DNA of 64,000 nt. Source: Cladorrhinum sp. PSN259. Taxonomy: Eukaryota; Ascomycota; Sordariomycetes; Sordariales; Podosporaceae. Positions 1 to 9,160 of the stretch are shown piece after piece; position 1 is the first letter of the stretch, and each line of letters starts with the position of its first letter. Both the position numbers and the translations under genes were made by a program. The notes below the pieces were generated by a model. That model saw only the letters and a list, made by a program, of their open reading frames with translations. It made no database searches and was not told the DNA's origin. The DNA lies in NCBI GenBank assembly GCA_033725935.1, contig MU867093.1, positions 1 through 64,000 on the forward strand, written 5' to 3'.

Positions 1-183
1 CATCTTCCTAAGCACTTTGTAAATATCGTGTATTTTCACCTCCTTCTTAACTTCGAATTCTGGCTGGTCGTATGGCTCTTCGAAGGTTGTGTCGTGTATA
101 TCGTCTAGGTCAGCTAGGGGGCTAGGGAAGAATTTGGTGGCTAGGGCTTCAGCCTTCTGGTCGAAGGTGGCTATTATTTTCTT
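1..183 (-). mobile_element. LINE (Tad-like non-LTR retrotransposon) reverse transcriptase fragment
   Basis: The reverse strand is open for about 60 codons and runs off the left edge. It reads like the linker between endonuclease and reverse transcriptase in fungal Tad1-type LINEs: FDQKAEALATKFFPSPLADL, then an acidic stretch and a short helix ending in VLRKM, just before where the KAPGPDGI motif would be expected. Family resemblance is by eye only. The fragment ends where stop codons appear near 183, about 60 bases before the first snoRNA host exon, so this looks like a broken copy lodged at the 5' side of that gene. Only a piece of ORF2 is present, so it cannot be autonomous here. Confidence 0.55.
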
Positions 184-324
184 ATTACACTTTTGCGTTT
201 GAGATGAAGTCCTTGAGGGATGACTGACATTTTGTTGACAGATATTTGATCTTTTTCGAGGTCGTTGGGCAGACCAAATGCATGGTATGTGTCCCTCCTT
301 TCTTTGTCTGCCCGTCTCCCACAA

Positions 325-400
325 CAACATGATGACAATCTGTCATTCAAGTGAGCCTAGTGGCTATGAGAAGTAAATAGTCTTCAGATGTTCTGACTTG
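325..400 (+). ncRNA. Box C/D snoRNA, intronic (host 1, copy 1)
   Basis: The C box ATGATGA is at 329-335 and the D box CTGA at 393-396. Outside them, AACAACA upstream can pair with TTGTTGTT downstream as a terminal stem. A diverged D'/C' pair flanks the short GCC...GGC hairpin around 352-366. The presumed guides lie just upstream of D (ending AGATGTT) and D'. The rRNA target was not identified. Confidence 0.75.
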
Positions 401-569
401 TTGTTATTTCTCAACCAATGCTTTTGCTACGTCTTGATCCTACGCAAGATGGCTGACATGAGTGGCTTACAGGTTTCTCGACTGAATACTGCTGCAGGTC
501 TCCCACGACTTGAAAACCAGGTGAGACCCTTTTTTTCCCCACTTCTACGAGCACTGCAAATCTTCCCTA

Positions 570-648
570 GCAACGTGATGAATTATTATTTTTGTTATTG
601 TTGTTTTGAGCCCAAGGGCCGTGATATTATACTGAGATTCTGACTTGC
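570..648 (+). ncRNA. Box C/D snoRNA, intronic (host 1, copy 2)
   Basis: The C box GTGATGA is at 575-581 and the D box CTGA at 640-643, with AGCAA/TTGCT terminal pairing. The inner GAGCCCAAGGGCCGTGAT block is a D'-hairpin-C' module shared with copies 3 and 4. The guide region upstream of the D box is a 12-14 nt AT-rich stretch; its target is unresolved. Confidence 0.75.
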
Positions 649-818
649 TTTTTTTTCCCCCAACGATTCTTATTTGAGTCCGGAGTCTTGACAACAGATG
701 ACTGACATGGCTTACAGATTACTTTCTCGAGTTTGCTAATCTGGAAGGCTCAGCATTGTTTAACTGGTGGATCAAAGGTGCGTTCACTGCCTTCAACATA
801 ACACTTCAAATCCCCATA

Positions 819-896
819 AAAACATGATGAACAGTATCTTATTGTTGTCATTTTGAGCCCAAGGGCCATGACATGGATTCAGAATTCTGATTTGTT
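819..896 (+). ncRNA. Box C/D snoRNA, intronic (host 1, copy 3)
   Basis: The C box ATGATGA is at 824-830 and the D box CTGA at 887-890. The internal GAGCCCAAGGGCCATGAC module around 855-872 carries the C' box. An ACA/TTGTTG terminal stem is weak but present. It lies between donor 778 and acceptor 963 of the host transcript. Confidence 0.75.
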
Positions 897-1098
897 GTTT
901 CTTGCTTACGCTTTATTGGGACCAGTTTATTGGCAAGTGGCTGACTTTTCAGTTTTCTCACAGGATTTGATCTCTTGTTCTCCTTTCTTCCACCATCCCT
1001 CTTGACTGCACGCCATCGACGGCATCAACAAGATTAAGAACCTATCAGAAGACACAATGGTATGATTCTCCCCTTCTCTTTACCCTACCTTTCTCGCC

Positions 1099-1179
1099 AA
1101 CACATGATGATCGAAAATATTTGGAAAGTTGTTCTGAGCCCAAAGGGCCATGAATTTAAAATAGCCAGTCTGAATTGTT
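1099..1179 (+). ncRNA. Box C/D snoRNA, intronic (host 1, copy 4)
   Basis: The C box ATGATGA is at 1104-1110, D' CTGA at 1134-1137, a short GCCC/GGGC hairpin, C' ATGAA near 1150, and the D box CTGA at 1170-1173. The terminal stem CCAACA/TTGTTG is clear. This is the most complete C/D'/C'/D arrangement of the set. Guides precede both D' and D; targets were not matched. Confidence 0.8.
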
Positions 1180-1351
1180 GCTTTCTATCTACCGCACCTT
1201 ATTAGATAAATTCTTTATGAGCAGATGGCTGACACGTTAATCTTTCACAGTACATGTATGCGATGGGTCACTCCTTTTCTCCTTGATTCGGATCCTCTTC
1301 CCTTTATCCCATGACGACATCCACCAAGTCATCGGCGCACTCATACCATAT

Positions 1352-1853
1352 TGTTGAACGGGAACACCATTGTAGTCTGTGCTCCCCGTACCTCCGTGAG
1401 CACGGAGCTCGCTCTCGGGGGAGCAAGCTCTGGCTCCGGTAAGCAGGAAGTGTGCTCCCCCATGAGCTCACTTATGCTCTATGGAAGCACGCTCCGAGGA
1501 AGCGTGCTCCCATAGAGCATACTCTCTACGAGCGTGCTCATATGGAGCAAGCTCTTCCGTAGAAGCTCCTTGTGGAAGGTGTCGTTGGCAACAGGCCGAG
1601 CAAGCTCCGAGGAGCTTGCTTATATTGGCAACTTACGTGTATATAAGGAGGGACTTTTTCCATTCTAGCTTTGCAGTAGAATATAGATAATACACACTCT
1701 TTTCCATCCACTCACATGGATACCGAAGTTCCACATATATTAACACCATCAGTAACTATACAGCACTATCAATAATACCATCAATAATTACCAACAACGA
1801 CATGGCACTGTTGGGGGTCGTACGGCGTATTCTGAGCGCCCCCCAACACGGCA
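1352..1853. mobile_element. LTR-like palindrome-rich insertion in snoRNA host exon
   Basis: The segment begins TGTTGAACGGGAACACC and contains about 230 bases packed with short GAGC...GCTC palindromes. A TATATAAGG box at 1640-1648 follows, then an AT-rich leader ending ...TACCAACA near 1796. This order (palindromic U3-like part, TATA, U5-like end) suggests a solo LTR. A second unit, 1810-1849, starts TGTTGGGGG and ends CCCCCAACA, a perfect 9-bp inverted repeat with LTR-style TG...CA ends. I found no clean target-site duplication, so the outer boundaries are approximate and two nested insertions are possible. Confidence 0.5.
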
Positions 1854-1968
1854 GTCTTTGCAGGTCAGCACAGCCATCAGCAATCACATCAGCAACATCG
1901 TCATATCTCCTCAGCCATTGACAACAAGGTAAACCACTTCAGTTGTCCCTTCCAGATGTACTTCCTAC

Positions 1969-2050
1969 AGCACATGATGATCGAATGTAACATGTTTCTT
2001 AGACTGAGCCGACGACGGCCATGAGAAAAGCTTTTCCAATCTGACTTGTT
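1969..2050 (+). ncRNA. Box C/D snoRNA, intronic (host 1, copy 5)
   Basis: The C box ATGATGA is at 1974-1980, D' CTGA at 2004-2007, C' ATGAG at 2021-2025 and the D box CTGA at 2041-2044. The intron runs from the donor at 1929 to the acceptor at 2131-2132. The loop between D' and C' (GCCGACGACGGC) can form a hairpin, as in the sister copies. Confidence 0.8.
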
Positions 2051-2360
2051 GTTTTGTGCCTCAGCAGCCGGCTTCCGTATTAGCTATCGTTTTCACGTTT
2101 ATTAATAATGGCTGATTTTTCGCTTTGCACAGCATTCGTAGAAATGCCATTGAAGTCATAGGCATCATTGTCAACTTCATCGACACCCTCATCGACAACC
2201 GCATCAACAACTGCTCGCACAACACGTCCATATCCACTCGACCAAGAAAAATAGACATCTGCCTCTCTTCTACATCTCATTCTTCTCTTGTAAAAGAAAT
2301 TAAGTAACAATAAAGCTCTAGAACTAAATATATAATACCAGATTATTCTTGTTTAAGTCA

Positions 2361-2455
2361 AGCGTTATCGGCCATAACCGAAATTGAAAAAAAAAAAGAA
2401 AAGAGAGAAAAAAAGGAAAAAAAGAAATTTGAGCCCGAACAATTATGCGATCATT
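2361..2455 (+). repeat. Diverged partial copy of the GTTAT-hairpin repeat
   Basis: AGCGTTATCGGCCATAACCG, then an A-rich tract and GCCCGAACAATTAT, matches the start of the roughly 200-bp repeats at 18287 and 35603 in order and spacing. The rest of the repeat is not recognisable here. It sits just beyond the poly(A) signal of snoRNA host gene 1. Confidence 0.5.
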
Positions 2456-2635
2456 GATAACTCCAATCCATTGTTTGGATCGTGTGACGCAGAATTGAAT
2501 TGCGTTCCCTCCAAAAGAGGGCATCCCTACAGTCATTTGACTGCAGGGATGGATACTAGATTATTATAATATTTGAATTTTTAATATATTCAAGCTTGAA
2601 TGTTTATATTAAAAAGAATAAACAAGATGGTGAGG

Positions 2636-2670
<35 letters not shown>

Positions 2671-3000
2671 TAATAATAAAAGAAAATAGAAAAATTTAAT
2701 TCTCTTTCTTTAATCCAAGCCGAACCTACTAGTTTCAATGAAGAAATACTCCGCAAGGAGCCCAGGAGTTCAGATGAGACAATAATGTACTCTAAACTGA
2801 GGAAGGCATCACTTTTGGTCCCAGTCTCTACATAGAAAAGTACATAATGTTAAAGATCAGTAGGGCTTCTCGATGGGATGTCTGTAAAACCACAGCCGGC
2901 AACCATTAAAACAAGCCATAAGACCCTTCCCTGAAATGTGACACTGGTCACGCTGTCGGACACTGCCCAATATCAATAATTTGGGCAATTAGGGCGCCGA
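2456..3000. other. Intergenic, AT-rich, no gene seen
   Basis: The stretch holds a 14-bp inverted repeat (CATCCCTACAGTCA...TGACTGCAGGGATG, 2523-2551), a T(23)/A(11) homopolymer junction near 2637-2670, and the putative 3' flank of the minus-strand gene that follows. No coding or RNA signal was recognised. Confidence 0.5.
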
Positions 3001-4086
3001 TTAGCTAACTTCACCCGAGGTCTCATGCACTGCGCGGTTGCGCCGTCTTCCGATGAGCAGCGGTAGGTCAGCGACGAGGTTGAACAACGCGCCCAGCGCC
3101 ACTAGGCTGAACGCGCATATAGGTCCTAGAATAGCAAATACGGTGAAGCCGTACGACGCCTGTTGGAAGGAGGCGTCTTTTTGGAGCCGCTCCGTGGCGA
3201 GGCCGACCTGCATTGCGGTCAGCACCAGGGCCAGAAAGACAGCGGCAGTGGCCATCAAGGCAAGATTATCGTGAAAGAGGCTGCTATAGTTGTGCCAGCC
3301 GCGGACGTAGGGTTGGAAGGGAGGGAGACGGGTGAAGCGATGGATGGTGTTGATGCGGGAGAGGCGTAGCTCGGCGCGCAGAAAGCGTGGATGGACCACA
3401 TTTGGATCGCGCTCGTACACTTCGAGGAGCTCCCTAGCCAAGGCCTTCCAGTCTGCCCATTTGATTGGCGAGTCATCTTCATTGCGAGGCAGGAGGCGCA
3501 TATCGTTGGCGATGTGGAAGTCGCTCTCGGACGATATGAGACAGACATATGTGTAGAGGAAACCCAAAGCAACTTTCCGCCCTATCCCCCGGCACGTGTC
3601 TGCGGGGGGATTATAACACGCACAGCCATCAGGGCACTGCAGGTTGCTGCGACAAAAGGCTGGATCGAGAAGAAAGCGCGGGACGGGCTTGACGAAGAGC
3701 CTCCCTGTATTAGACCACAGCAGGTGGAGGTCCATCCGGTCAGCGATGGCGATCTCCCGGCTCATGGCGACATGAAAGTGCAATGGGGTGGCGGGACGCT
3801 CTGCGCCAGCAAACCAAAGATGCTTGAGCATGTCGGCCAGGCCGCCGAGAGACAGTTCCGTCCCTAAGAAAGCCGGTATATCGTCGGCCGGGTTACCGAC
3901 GACGTGCCTTCCAAGGGCCTTGTAGTAGCGATAGGCAGCCGGCAAGCCATCCGCGGTGCTTTCCTCTTGTCGTTTCCCAAACACCTCGGTTTCGAGCTAT
4001 ATATTCTATTGTCAGAGAGTATGCACACTTGCACGGTGGTGATGCTGCTAGCGTACCGGCTAGAGCTGGGGATGTGGCGGGGCCAT
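3001..4086 (-). CDS. DUF6601-like fungal membrane protein (5' end uncertain, possible nonsense codon)
   Basis: The main exon is 3001-3996, about 331 residues. It resembles the ascomycete DUF6601 family, which has no known function. An N-terminal soluble part has a PATPLHFHVAMSRE block, a Cys-rich DPAFCRSNLQCPDGCACYNP segment, a GFLYTYVCLISSESDFHIA helix, a LRAELRLSRIN motif, and two C-terminal membrane helices (about 235-257 and 280-310) with the family's LTAMQVGLAT. A 60-nt intron 3997-4056 fits well (GTACGC donor, CTGAC branch, TATAG acceptor). The best exon 1 is 4057-4086, starting ATG GCC CCG, but it puts TAG as codon 9 in the only frame that joins exon 2. Either this allele is broken (CAG to TAG) or the true start lies elsewhere. 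It is divergent from the NLR, 591 bases apart. Confidence 0.65.
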
Positions 4087-4677
4087 GTGGGACACGGGCG
4101 GGAGCGACGGAAGGTAATTATGGGGACGGTAGTCAGCACCCGAGAAGATGTACTGTATTTGGTTCGATTCCAGATAGCGCTAGTACAATGGTGTAGCGGT
4201 ACGCTTTCTCTGACAGGACAAATCGGTACGTCGCCTGTTTTCCGGAGCCGAAGGGGACATGGAGGCCGTTATACGCACTCTATTAGCCAAACTAGCACGG
4301 CCGTGACTGCGGAAGATGCTCAACCCTATTACCATACCTTACCCCTCAATTTCGATTTCCCAGCCGTTCGTCTTGATTTGGTGTCGGGACCATAGGCCAA
4401 CGTGATTGGATGCAGCACTTCTTGGTGTGCTCTGGGTAAGCATTCGTCTAGGCGACCCACAATAATGACCGATGTGAAACTTCTTCCCATGCCAACCACG
4501 CTCACCGAGATCACGAAGCGCCTCATTAGGTCTCGCTTAGTCTAAACACTCCTCTCCCCATCACTTCGGTTCTTACGGCGAGCTTGACATAATCCGCGCC
4601 GCGATCGAAGTGGACGCTTGCCAGCCTAGTGCGCAAGCGGGGTCGATACGAGCCCCGCTTTTCATAATATTCCCAGA
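4087..4677. promoter_or_regulatory. Divergent intergenic region between DUF6601-like gene and NLR
   Basis: The two head-to-head genes share this 591-base spacer. It contains a tRNA B-box-like GGTTCGATTCC at 4160-4170 and an A-box-like TGGTGTAGCGGT at 4190-4201, but in the wrong order for a tRNA gene and with no cloverleaf I could fold. No TATA box or known fungal regulator site stands out. Confidence 0.35.
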
Positions 4678-7600
4678 ATGACTACGACAGAGGTGAGATC
4701 CCGCTCCATATAAGAAACGGCGACTAGATACTAACTGCCAGCACAGGCTCGCAGAGGACTCCGCCGGATCGCCCCGGTCGACGATGCTCTCGACGACGCA
4801 ATCATCGAGTAAGTTCCACCCGGTCTAACGCATAGAGGCACATCTAACCGGACAGTATTATCGCAATCCACGGTTTAGGCACCGAGTCGCCACGGACATG
4901 GGAGTTCAAGAAGAGAGAAGGGGGTGGGGTTGTGAACTGGCTGTCGGACGGCGACATGCTGCCGGCAGCCCTACCAACCGCTCGCATATTTACGTACGAT
5001 TGGAATGCAAACTACTTCGCAGATGCACCCGTGCAAACGCTGCTCGGCCATGCCGATACGCTACTTGGTCTTATCGCCGAAGGTCGCGGTTCGCAAACGC
5101 GACCGATTATCTTCGTCGCCTCTTGTTTTGGAGGCCTTATTCTGGTCGAGGTATGTCCCTGGAAACGTGGACGGCGGGCAGCGGTTAACCTCCCTAGGCA
5201 ATCAATCGAGCGGCCCAGGAAGGCAGCGCTTACAGACATATTCTGCTTTCCACTGCCGGCATCCTGTTTCTCGCCACTCCATTCCACGGTAGCGATGCTG
5301 CGAAGCAGGCTCGGTGGCAGGTGCTGGTTGGTGGCATTATGGGAGAGCAGGCCTCCGACCAGCTCATACAAGACCTCGAGCAGAAACACGACTTCGTTCG
5401 CCGGCGCGTTCAGAAGTTCACCGAGATCGCTAATGCCGAGGCTGTGCGATTGCCACTGAGTTGCTTTTTCGAGACCAGGAAGACGGAGATGTTAAGACGT
5501 ATTCTATCGCCGGGATGGGCGAAGAGGCTGACTACGGGTGTTACCCACAAGATTGTACGTTATTCACCCCCTTTCGTGATATTCAACTGACCGTGATAGC
5601 TTGTGACGGAGGCTTCGGCCTGCCTCCATGGTTTTCCTCGCCAAGGCCTGGACGCGACCCATTCGGGTATGAATAAATTCCAGGGTCCAGAATGTCCTAA
5701 CTTCAAACTCGTTAAAGATGCGGTCAAGCAATTCGCTGGAAACGCATCGGCCGTTTTGACACGCCGGAGGAACTGTAAGCTGATCATATCCTCCTAGGTG
5801 GGCTAATACGGCCAGAATAGTACTAACATGGCGAAGCTATCGTGAAGCGACACTGGATCGTCCCGTTCGGGCGCAATAAGGAATTCGTTGGTCGCGAAAC
5901 AATTCTTACCGATCTCCTTACAAGGATCCTTCCTACTGGAGACGAAGATGATTGCCAGCGGACCGCCATCGAAGGCCTGGGAGGGGTTGGAAAGACGCAG
6001 GTCGCGCTAGAGGCCGCTTATCGCATCGGCGACGCGCATCCGGACTGCTCGGTCTTTTGGGTTCCCGCTGTGGATGCCACCACTTTCGAGAATGCATACC
6101 GCGCTATCGGCCTGCAGCTCAAGGTACCGGGAATCGACGAAGAAAAAGCAGATATTAAGGCACTTGTCAAGGCCGCCTTGAGCGGCGAGAGTATGGGCAA
6201 CTGGTTTTTGATCATCGATAACGCCGATGACATAAAGCTACTCTTCGGCGACACCGCCCTCGCCGATTATCTTCCATTTAGCCGGAAAGGGTCTATTCTT
6301 TTCACAACCCGAAACCACGAACTTGGACTAAGATTGGTCGAGTCTGAAAGCCGTATCATCCCTGTTGAAGAAATGAGCAAGCACGAGGCCCTGGAAATGT
6401 TACAGAAAAATCTGAAGGCAGACCAAATAAACGATACTAGAAGCAATGATGCGTTGCTGGAGTTTCTTGCCAACCTCCCTCTGGCAATACGGCAGGCGTC
6501 TGCTTATATGGCCAAGAAGCAGATCTCGACTACGGAATATCTTGCGCTGTGCAAGTCCAGTGATGAGGATATGATTGAGCTTTTAAGCAGGGACTTTGAG
6601 GATCGACACCGATATAAGAACACTCAAAATGCTATCGCCACAACTTGGCTAATTTCGTTCCAGCGAATCTCAGATCACGACGCGGTGGCAGCTGACTACC
6701 TCCGGTTTATGTGCTTCCTAGCCGGGAAGGATATTCCACACTCCCTGTTGCCGCTAGCGGGGAGGCTAAAGACTGTTGAAGCAATCGGAACCCTAAAGGC
6801 GTATGCATTTATCTCACAACGGAATGAGTCAGATACGTATGATATCCATCGGCTAGTTCAGATATCGATGCTGAGCTGGTTATCTCAAAGAAGGGAGCGA
6901 AAGGAATGGACCGCCAAAGTGTTAGAACGGCTTGCAGATGTGTTTCCTTGGCCCGAACACGGAAACCGAGAAGAGTGGATGAGGTATCTTCCGCACACAC
7001 AACATGCTCTTCAGCTGTGGAAGAGGACAGAGGACGACAAAGCTATACCAGATCTATTATCTAGAATTGGCGAGAGCTTTCGTTATTTAGGGAAGTATAA
7101 GGAGGCCGAGCAGATGTATCGGCAGGAGCTACAGTTAACGGAAAAGGTATTCGGCAAAGAGCATCCCGATACGCTTATTAGTATGGATAACCTTGCCAGT
7201 GTGCTTGGTAGGCAGGGGAAGTATAAGGAGGCCGAGCAGATGCATCGGCAGGCGCTACAGCTATTGAGTAAGGTATTCGGCAAAGAGCATCCCGATACGC
7301 TTGGTAGCATGCATAACCTTGCGGGTGTGCTTATTAGGCAGGGGAAGTATAAGGAAGCCGAGCAGATACTTTGGCAGGCCTTGCAGCTAAAGGAGAAGGT
7401 GTTAGGCAAGGAACATCCCGATACGCTTGGTAGCATGCATAACCTTGCGCTTGCGCTTAATGAACAGGGGAGGTATAAGGAGGCCGAGCAGATGTGTCGG
7501 CGGGCGCTGCAGCTATTTGAGAAAGTGTTAGGCAAGGAACATCCAGCTACGCTTGATAGCATGAATAACCTTGCGCTTGCGCTTGATAAACAGGGGAGGT

Positions 7601-8133
7601 ATAAAGAGGCCGAGCAAATGCATCGGCAGTCGCTACAGCTAAGTGAGAAGGTATTGGGTAAGGAGCATCCCTCTACGCTTGGTAGTATGAATAACCTTGC
7701 GAATATACTTACTAGGCAGGGGAATTATAAGGAGACAGAGGAGATGCATCGGCAGGTACTACAGCTAAAAGAGAAGGTATTAGGCAAGGAGCATCCCTCT
7801 ACGCTTATTAGTATGAATAGTCTTGCGTTTATGCTTATTAGGCAGGGGAAGGAGTATAAGGAGGCTGAGCAGATACTTTGGCAGGCGCTACAGCTATATG
7901 AGAAGGTGTTAGGCAAGGAACATCCCGCTACGCTTGTTAGCATGAATGACCTTGCGCTTGCGCTTGATAAACAGGGGAGGTATGAGGATGCGGAACAGAT
8001 GTATCGGCAGGCGCTGCAGTTACGTGAGAAGGTGCTAGGTAAGGAGCATCCCGATACGCTTCTTAGTATGAATAACCTTATTGCCTGTCTTAGGGCAAGA
8101 AGTCGAAGGGTTAGTTCCGATTCCTTAGCTTAA
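4678..8133 (+). CDS. NOD-like receptor: SesB-type alpha/beta-hydrolase, NB-ARC, eight TPRs
   Basis: Six exons (4678-4692, 4747-4808, 4856-5150, 5198-5554, 5600-5774, 5837-8133) join in frame to 1066 residues. Residues 26-300 form an alpha/beta-hydrolase like those of fungal STAND receptors (IIAIHGLGTESPRTW, nucleophile elbow VASCFGG, LATPFHGSD, catalytic-His region DATHSGMNKF). The NB-ARC follows: P-loop GLGGVGKT at 348-355, Walker B WFLIIDNADD, RNBS-B SILFTTRN, LPLA and a C-terminal YDIHRL equivalent to MHD. From about residue 719 eight 42-residue TPRs run to the end, nearly identical in DNA. Such proteins are known or proposed triggers of non-self recognition and incompatibility; the role here is inferred. 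The hydrolase nucleophile position is Cys116 rather than Ser. Branch point TACTAAC supports the last intron. Intact. Confidence 0.9.
7088..8090 (+). repeat. Tandem 126-bp repeats encoding TPRs
   Basis: Eight copies of a 126-bp unit encode YKEAEQMxRQALQLxEKVLGKEHPxTLxSMNNLAxxLxxQGR-type TPRs (42 residues). One copy, near 7850, has an additional codon (GKEYKEAEQ). The high DNA identity between copies, with differences concentrated at a few codons, is the pattern of concerted exchange seen in recognition domains of fungal STAND proteins. Confidence 0.85.
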
Positions 8134-8600
8134 AGGACATTTGTTTACTACTTTACTTACATTCTCTCATCCTCGTTATTTTTCTTTTTATAGCGTATTA
8201 TAGGAAGGGTTTAGGAGAGCGAGTTATTATATAGTTATCTTTTTATTTAGCATCTTTTAGCACCTGTCGGTAAGCTTGTTCAGAGACGCTATCGACATTG
8301 ACCCGGCCGCTCTTGGAAGGCTACTTAAATAACGAAGTTGATAACCTGTTTTTCTAAGCATGGAGTTACCTACAGGAAGAGAACCCCATATGGCCGAGGT
8401 TGCCAGGCTTCTGAGCCCTGATGCTGGAGCTAACCGAGCAAGGGAATCCGTCACGAACTACGCTTACTTCTATAATTAAGGCGCTGGTGGGGCGGTTCGG
8501 CGTGATTAAGAAAGAGATGTAACGGCTATTGAATCGGTAATTGATGCGCTGGGTATTGCCGGGCCGGGAATAAATCACATATCGTCTTAGTAGTCTCTGT
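8134..8600. other. NLR 3' flank with unrecognised, possibly degraded coding remnant
   Basis: An AT-rich 3' flank is followed (about 8360-8560) by a forward frame reading TSIIKALVGRFGVIKKEM with TAA/TAG stops before and after. It looks like a nonsense-mutated relic of a repeat, but it is too short to name. Confidence 0.3.
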
Positions 8601-8840
8601 TTTAATGTACCAGAGGCAAATGTTCTTAACCATATTAGTTATAATACATCCGTCATGATGTTTTTTTGCTTCTCGGCTGCCTCTTTCAAGTCTCCAACCA
8701 CCTCCGGCATACCAAGCTAACAAGACTGTCTCATCTTCCACCGGATTCGTTCCACGCAGTGCCCACTGTATACAAGACCCAAGGTATGCGGCATATCTTC
8801 TGTCCCTGCACCTGCAACACCACTCACTTCTCATTACCAC

Positions 8841-8921
8841 ACCCATGATGATGAATCAAGAAGAAGCCCTTGTTTTGAGTCTACGGGCGATGAACTTTTA
8901 TCAGCAGAAAGTCTGACCTGT
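8841..8921 (+). ncRNA. Box C/D snoRNA, intronic (host 2, copy 1)
   Basis: The C box ATGATGA is at 8845-8851 and the D box CTGA at 8913-8916. Between them a diverged D' (TTGA) and C' (GATGAA, 8889-8894) flank a short hairpin. The guide before D ends in CAGCAGAAAGT. It lies within intron 8784-8994. Confidence 0.75.
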
Positions 8922-9073
8922 GTTGCCTTGGCTACTCTTTTTATTTACCACTGCTGAGCTGTTCACAGAAAACTGACTATCTGGACATCCACAGGTGTCT
9001 CTCGTTCGTGGGTGCTGCACTTACTTCAATCTTCGTAAGGTACGTTCATTGACCCTTTTCTCTGCAACAAGCA

Positions 9074-9160
9074 GCAGATAATGACTGTCAAACGAAGAGA
9101 AGAAGTGACTGAGCCTCTGTGCTATGATAATAATCTGGAGATAACATCTGACTTGTGCTG
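9074..9160 (+). ncRNA. Box C/D snoRNA, intronic (host 2, copy 2)
   Basis: A weak C box (ATAATGAC, 9078-9085), D' CTGA at 9109-9112, C' CTATGATA near 9122-9129 and D box CTGA at 9148-9151. The terminal stem is strong: AGCAGCA upstream pairs with TGCTGCCT downstream. The diverged C box lowers confidence. It lies within intron 9040-9219. Confidence 0.65.

Larger units (their letters stand above)
242..2330 (+). ncRNA. Spliced non-coding snoRNA host gene 1
   Basis: Six exons can be read from splice signals: 242-284, 473-520, 718-777, 964-1059, 1251-1928 and 2133 to about 2330, the last followed by AATAAA at 2310-2315. Each of the five later introns has a GT donor, one box C/D snoRNA, then a branch motif such as GGCTGAC and a TTACAG or CACAG acceptor. 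The exons have no conserved open frame and carry many stops, so the spliced product is probably non-coding, as in known snoRNA host genes. A further acceptor at 240-241 implies that transcription starts upstream of 242, possibly disturbed by the LINE fragment. The fifth exon is enlarged by an LTR-like insertion. Expression is inferred, not shown. Confidence 0.7.

Noticed and set aside
4155..4260. Possible tRNA gene (B-box-like GGTTCGATTCC and A-box-like TGGTGTAGCGGT)
   Set aside because: The B box precedes the A box and no acceptor stem or anticodon loop folds around either; probably chance or a rearranged fragment.
7083..7943. Long Cys/Ser-rich minus-strand frames opposite the TPR array
   Set aside because: Mirror reading of the repetitive TPR-coding strand.
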